From NCBI RefSeq assembly GCF_019649055.1, contig NW_026570259.1, positions 992,001 through 1,056,000 on the forward strand: a stretch of 64,000 bases of DNA, in the 5' to 3' direction. This DNA is from Paramacrobiotus metropolitanus. Its lineage: Eukaryota > Tardigrada > Eutardigrada > Parachela > Macrobiotidae. The notes beneath the pieces are model-generated. The model was not told where the DNA came from, ran no database searches, and was given only the letters and a program-made list of their open reading frames with translations. The translations under genes were made by a program, and so were the position numbers. Shown in pieces: positions 59,293 through 64,000 of the stretch; within the stretch, counting starts at the first letter, position 1; each line of letters begins with the position of its first letter.

Positions 59293-59857
59293 AAGGCCTG
59301 AAACCCGGCCGTGCTATGGTGATCAGCACGATTCCGAAGAAATCGAAACTCACATTGCCTGTAAATCTGCTTTGTGGCATCCGAATTTCAAAATGGCTAT
59401 GTCTAGCTTTCAGGAACCTGGAGGCGCTTATTAAGGAGAAAAAATTACGGAGAAATTCACGCATTTAGACTTCATGTATTTTTTGTAATTCATTTTATGT
59501 ATTTAGAATGAGATCAGTGCAGTCGAGCTTTGCCCATGTGTTTAACCAGAAGGTCATGCTGAGTGAAATATGTCAAAAATCCGACCAAATTTCTTTAGTT
59601 CGCGCATAATTGTTGTTAGTCGAGACTGCTTAAGTAAACCATAGAACGCTTTAATATTTTTAACGAAGATAACCAACTGTTCCTCTTGCTGTAAATGTGG
59701 CAGTCATGAATGAACACCAATCCTGGTACCCTTTTAACTAAAAGATATCTATGTTAATAACAAAACATTGGCAAATTATATTGTAAAAGCCTGTTTTTTC
59801 GGCATAACAGTCACTGTCAGACGCGTTTCCTGAAAGTCACAGGTACAACTTTAGGGC
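59293..59857. other. Intergenic region after CFAP70
   Basis: About 565 bp. The first part keeps a shifted open frame (about 59270-59466) that may be a missed CFAP70 exon. The remainder is AT-rich, with no recognised feature. Confidence 0.4.
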
Positions 59858-60088
59858 TTATCCAAAGTACGGCCATCTTCCATATCCTCCGTAATTGTAA
59901 CCAACTCCCATGCAACATTCGGCCATGAAAGTAGTGCACATGCATCCTCCGTACACGCGTTTAGCGCGTTCTAATTGTTGAAGCGCGTTTGGGGTTTGGT
60001 CAAGATCATACTTTGGGTAAAAGTTTAATTGGGCCTTAACAGCAGTCACCAACACCACTCCCATGAGTAAAACACACCAAGATCTCAT
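59858..60088 (-). CDS. Small secreted peptide precursor with amidation-type end
   Basis: An intronless frame of 76 residues with no recognised family. Residues 1-20 form a signal peptide (CVLLMGVVLVTAVKAQ). A propeptide segment follows to a dibasic site (AKR, residues 42-44). The remaining 32 residues start VYGGCMCTTFMAECCM, giving four cysteines in a CxC-6-CC pattern, then a Gly/Tyr-rich segment, and end WPYFG directly before the stop. A terminal Gly after such a sequence is the usual substrate for C-terminal amidation, so a two-disulfide amidated peptide ending in Phe-amide is a reasonable reading. It could instead be a structural or antimicrobial secretion. The proposed role as a signalling peptide is inference. 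Confidence 0.6.
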   Translation of the reverse strand: MRSWCVLLMGVVLVTAVKAQLNFYPKYDLDQTPNALQQLERAKRVYGGCMCTTFMAECCMGVGYNYGGYGRWPYFG

Positions 60089-60926
60089 TTTAGTCCGTAT
60101 ATGCTTAGTCCTTGATTAAATTCGCTCTTCTAGCACAGGGCTCCTCTTACTTTCCTCTGCAGCGTTGAATATTACAGAGACGGCCAAGTACCGCACCGCT
60201 TAATTTGGAGATAGTACAAGTGTGCAGATAATTTCTTACTACTACTAAAAAAACTGAAGAAGGTGCTACAAAACACTAATTCAGCTTAAGTTCTGTGAGT
60301 TTGTTGGTGTTGCTAAGAATTACAAAATCATCAGCAATAATTACGTGGATTAGGACAACAAGTCATAGCTATTGGAGGTTACTTTATTTATGTGTTATAC
60401 GCACATTGTGCACTTGTCTAGTTCATCCAAGCCCGGAAGCATTTCGGTCAAGCCAGCGACAAAAGAAACGATTTGCAAAGTGCAAACTTTACTCTCGTGC
60501 CGTCATGCACTAATCTGAAAGGATGCTTTAAGTTCAAGTAATTGTTTACTTACAGTACTGTCCAGAAACTAATTTACCATAAACTCAAAGTTATCATAAA
60601 CCGGTTTTTTCTTCAGTAAATTGTTGAATAAGAAAAATGGTTTTGTCCAGTTTTCAGTGCCGTCGACCTAAGTCATGGGAACTATTGGACTCGAGAGTTC
60701 GAAGAGTGGAATCGCTTGGCATAGTGGATAGCTGCCAAAACACACAAACAAAACAGATAAAAATAAGAGACAAAACAGATAAATAACTAACCAAATACAT
60801 TTCCAATGAAAAATGTCAGGAGTAGGATCATTAAGTTTGCAGTGGACTGCAAAACTGACCTAACTTCGGAGCGAACCAGCTTCGCAATTCGCTTTTGGGT
60901 CAGTGTTGAGTTACTTTTGCAGTCCA
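60089..60926. other. Intergenic region
   Basis: About 840 bp between the promoter side of the peptide gene and the 3' end of the multi-pass membrane gene. Short plus-strand frames at 60295-60513 and 60806-61021 have no family similarity or splice support. No RNA gene was found. Confidence 0.4.
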
Positions 60927-62105
60927 TTATATGTACGAGTACTTTACTTTATGATGAAACTGGATTACCGGAATACAGAAATTTGCCAGGCCACTTACGC
61001 TTGATGTGCTGCGTGAAGTAGTAGTCGTAATAGTAGTTGCCGATTCGAACTTCCGCGACGCACTCTTCTTCACAGCAAGATTACCAGATTTCTTCACTTG
61101 CACTTTACTCAACAGGAAGTCACTTCCAGGAACAAGCCATTTTGCGTCACTCCAGAAAATAGCAATTAGCGATACGAAGTATATACAAAGGACATGCAGA
61201 TCTGCGGATTCAAACAGCTGGGGCATAGTGCCTACTTCGGTGATAAGAATGGCAGGTATGGCTGCGGCTATAAGCGAGATGAATGTATGTTGCGACATGG
61301 CGGCTGCGTCTTTGGTTACCATCAAAACGATTCCGCACCTACAAACAAATGCGAGGAACAGTAAAATTTTGTCGAATTGGGCCTATAAGTTCTCATATAC
61401 AGTACAGCGGATAACTGCAACAAAGAACTCGAATGAAGACAGAATACAACGGTTCAAAACCTTAGAAGTGGTTCGAGCCAAATTCAGCCTATAGTTTATG
61501 GCTGTGAGACCAACATCCATAAATCTTTGTTATGCACTTTTACCATTGCTTTAACGGTTTTAATAACTGTAAAATAATAGCAAGAAAAATAGGATTTTTG
61601 AAGGCAATAGACCCAGAAGTGACGAATAAAAATAAAAATTTAATTATCGACTGTATTATTTGCCTTTGTATTAGTTAGTAGGTGTTGTACTCTTCAAATG
61701 TCCACAAAAAAGAGAAACAATTCAACATTGACCCGCAGTTTTGCGCTCAAAATCGGGTGAACAGTGCCTGTCTACAAACTTAAAAGAGTCCATTTACGCT
61801 TACGTAATGACGGTTGGTACTAGCCAATAAATCGGAGGTTCGGGGATCCCGGGTTCTTTTATTTCTTGGAACACGAAATCGATACATAGTCCGGCTAAAT
61901 GTATGGCTTGTAGAATAAAGAGCACTTTTAGCGTTCCTATCGCAATGGCCGATGTTTTGACGCTGGGCCGATCGAATAAAGCAGTCCATGAATATTGCTG
62001 CACGGGTAAACTTAAGATTAAGGTCAGCACTGTGTACAGTCCTGCTTGTGGCAGCTGTTCCGACAGGATGGTGCTATCCCGTTGTGCAGGATCCACATCG
62101 CCCAT
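60927..62105 (-). CDS. Small multi-pass membrane protein, unidentified
   Basis: Exon 1 is 61804-62105, starting MGDVDPAQRDSTILSEQL. A 465-bp intron ends TTTGTAG, and exon 2 begins at 61338; the phase-2 junction reads VPTVITCGIVLMV across a membrane helix. About four hydrophobic segments are visible: one or two at the N-terminal half (IAIGTLKVLFILQAIHLAGL), one across the splice (WLVPTVITCGIVLMV), ISLIAAAIPAILI and LHVLCIYFVSLIAIFW. The C-terminal tail is basic and Ser/Thr-rich (ATTITTTTSRSTSS). A 39-nt segment (60960-60998) is bounded by GTAAGT and CAG and is a multiple of three, so the end may be spliced or read through. The 4-helix layout suggests a TMEM-type protein, but no family was recognised. 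Confidence 0.6.
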
Positions 62106-62472
62106 TTATACGGAATAGTTTACTCCAATTACTGACTTTCAGGAATACGTATGAGGATGAGAAACGTAATGTTATTACAGATAATCCATATTAGAATTCT
62201 TAAGCGCCATTTTATCGCAAGGATTTTTAGGAGTAAGACATGGTTTTTTAAGTAAATGCGATGGGCAAAAAACCAAGTGTATCAGCGATAAAAACTTTGC
62301 ATTTTTAAGCTACGGTAAGTAGTACTAAACGAGAATTATTATAATGCTGTGTGTTACTAAGCAACCAGCAAACAGTCTTTGGGCAAGGCCCAAAAGGTAT
62401 AACAATTACAGTAATGTCTTGAGGCAAGGTTATGCTTTCCAGGAAACATTCAGATGGCCGCGTATTACAGTA
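62106..62472. other. Intergenic region
   Basis: About 370 bp between the start of the multi-pass membrane gene and the stop of the right-edge gene, both on the minus strand. It should hold the former's promoter. No site was identified. Confidence 0.35.
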
Positions 62473-64000
62473 TCATGTTTGCCGCTTTGAATTTGGTTGA
62501 GGCGATCGTGCGGTCAAGTGCACTGGGCGGAGCGATCGGCGTAATTTGTTGCGATGGTAGTCGCCTAAGGTTGTTCCATGATATGCGCTGTCCGATAAAG
62601 CGTCTGCAGTAGCTGCCAGTCGTCGTCGCCCAGGTGTTAACCGTACGGCAGATCGGGCTTCTGCCATGAATCCAGGCTGATATCCAGTTGTTCGTCTTTC
62701 GTTAATCAGTGCAAATATTGGCTTGGACTGGACAATTATGGAGTCACCTCTACCCGGGCGCAGGAACGGTTTATCATAAGGAAGGCCACGAAATTTATAA
62801 CAGCGGCTTATAAGGTCATCCGGTCCACTGAAAATTTCTCGCAAAACGAACTACAAGCAGTAAATCTGTTAATATAGCCCGTTAGTCATGTTTCCGCACG
62901 GAAAAAGCCGTATCCTTAGCTTGCAAGGTATTCCTAATGGCACTGGTTAAGGTATTTCCTAATGCTTACTCTAGCCGCCGCTTGCAGCTGATAGTCCAGG
63001 AGATCGGATCCCGGAAGGGAGCACAGCACGAGTGCATAACGCTCTAACGCAAAATTAAAATGGTCCCATGGGATCTTGGAGAACCGTTCCACGTAACGTG
63101 TAGTTTTGGTGCTCCCCATTACAAGTCTGCACTGGTCTTTAAGGTCCTCGAACCTATGAAAAGCATGATTATACCTGTTTTATGGAACTTCGACCAAGCA
63201 GATTATTATCCTTTATCAAATTTTATGATACAGAAGTATCGAACGCGACACCTCTCCTCTACTCGACAAAACCCTGGCTACTAAACTGTTCGCCAACGCT
63301 TACCACGTATTAACCCTAAGTTTATCCTTGGACTGTTGAAAGTTGTCCTGCATCTTTTCCCTGCTGGTCCGCAACTTCTTTTGCTGTTGCTTTGGATTTC
63401 TTAGTGTAGCAAACACAGACCTGCACCAAAAACGTTTCTTTTATGGCGCTCTCCTGATCTATGTTGTCGCATGATAAGCTATTCGCTAAACGTACGTACT
63501 CTTTTTTGCGATCCAGGAATTTTTCATATTTCACACGTTTTGCGCGTTCGGCTTTTAACCATCGTTCATGCATTGCGCGAATCAAATCTTCCGCGTTATC
63601 TTCGTTGACCTTACGTTGGGTTCTGCGGTAGGGACCACTAATTATTAGTTTTTCAGTATTTGCATCACAACATCACAATAACTACCGCTAAAACATACTT
63701 CTTGGCCAACGTCTGCAGGCTTATTTCACTTTTAACGGCCTGAAATCGAGTTTGTACTTTAGACATGCTTTCCAGCCATGGCGGATAACTTTTGAAGCGC
63801 CACTCATTCACTCCATCACTAAAGATGAAAAGCATAAGTTACAGTACACCGTAAACGCAGAAATCTTGCTGTATTGCAGACCTTGATGGACAGTGCCGAT
63901 CGAAGCGCCCAGCGAGCTTATTCCTGTGAAATTTTCTCCAAAGCAGCTGTTGCTGTTAGATAAAACACGAGTCAATTACGATGGAATCAAAGTTGCCAGT
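62473..64000 (-). CDS. Unidentified multi-exon gene, truncated by the right edge
   Basis: Six exons could be chained in phase on the minus strand, and the gene continues beyond 64000. In transcript order they read as follows. An exon from about 63953 contains QQLLWRKFHRNKLAGRFDRH. The next, to about 63710, has DGVNEWRFKSYPPWLESMSK. The third, about 63635-63425, has the basic coiled-coil-like WLKAERAKRVKYEKFLDRKK. A short exon follows at about 63340-63300 (DNFQQSKDKLRVNT). The fifth, about 63155-62980, has RYVERFSKIPWDHFNFALER. The last, about 62866-62473, opens FVLREIFSGPDDLISRCYKF and ends with a basic Arg/Ser/Pro-rich tail (SPQPNSKRQT). The protein is soluble and charged with no signal peptide in the visible part. 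The family is not recognised. The N terminus lies outside the window. Confidence 0.55.

Noticed and set aside
60660-60735. Possible tRNA-like stretch with an AGAGTTCGAA segment
   Set aside because: The B-box does not fit GGTTCGANNCC, and no cloverleaf with paired acceptor arms could be drawn.
60295-61021. Short plus-strand frames opposite or beside the multi-pass membrane gene
   Set aside because: They overlap the antisense of supported minus-strand exons or lie in AT-rich intergenic DNA, with no recognisable domain.

Overview
The window looks like nuclear DNA of a small metazoan with a compact, intron-rich genome. Genes lie on both strands, separated by roughly 0.3-1 kb. Most introns that can be read through are about 50-90 nt, with GT..AG ends. 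The gene content (prominin, exocyst Sec10, LMBRD2, axonemal dynein and other cilia genes, Ly6/three-finger proteins) is animal. Intron size, base composition and gene density would suit a tardigrade or a similar miniature invertebrate, but that placement is inference; no species-diagnostic gene was seen. No rRNA, tRNA, CRISPR array or intact coding transposon was recognised.

Layout, left to right: a prominin gene (-, 810-5364); a single-pass membrane protein with an RS/RD-rich tail (+, 5924-7428, 3' half uncertain); a 20-kb outer-arm dynein beta-type heavy chain (+, 8063-28067); a small secreted Ly6-type protein (-, 29145-29577); LMBRD2 (+, 30413-33425); an EF-hand/WD40 protein of the WDR49/WDR64/WDY group (+, 34327-41323); an intronless secreted protein with a Link-module-like cysteine pattern (+, 41725-42432); a two-EF-hand protein with a possible myristoylation start (+, 42899-43931); a GPI-anchored Ly6-type protein (-, 44269-44778); intronless exocyst Sec10/EXOC5 (+, 45705-48062); an inverted-array repeat resembling a foldback element (48120-48960); ANKEF1 with a long C-terminal extension (+, 48965-52881); an intronless protein with a tandem Bles03/DUF1917-like domain (+, 53975-55132); CFAP70 (+, 55891-59292); a cysteine-containing peptide precursor (-, 59858-60088); a small multi-pass membrane protein (-, 60927-62105); and an unidentified gene running off the right edge (-, 62473-64000).

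Four genes (outer-arm dynein heavy chain, WDR49/64-type, ANKEF1, CFAP70) belong to motile-cilium or sperm-flagellum families. CFAP70 is known in other organisms as an outer-dynein-arm-associated protein. They share one strand and are interspersed with membrane and secretory genes, so the neighbourhood is partly, not purely, axonemal.

The strongest anomalies are: a single-base frame disruption inside the otherwise intact dynein gene (near 21165); a 68-bp near-perfect zero-spacer palindrome in its first intron; the inverted arrays of a GACATTTCGNCGC-type repeat abutting the ANKEF1 start; the in-frame 63-nt intron that extends ANKEF1; a Link-module candidate; and the small peptide precursor. All gene structures were assembled by eye from reading frames, splice consensus and remembered family sequences. 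Exon ends given as exact were checked for phase; others are approximate.
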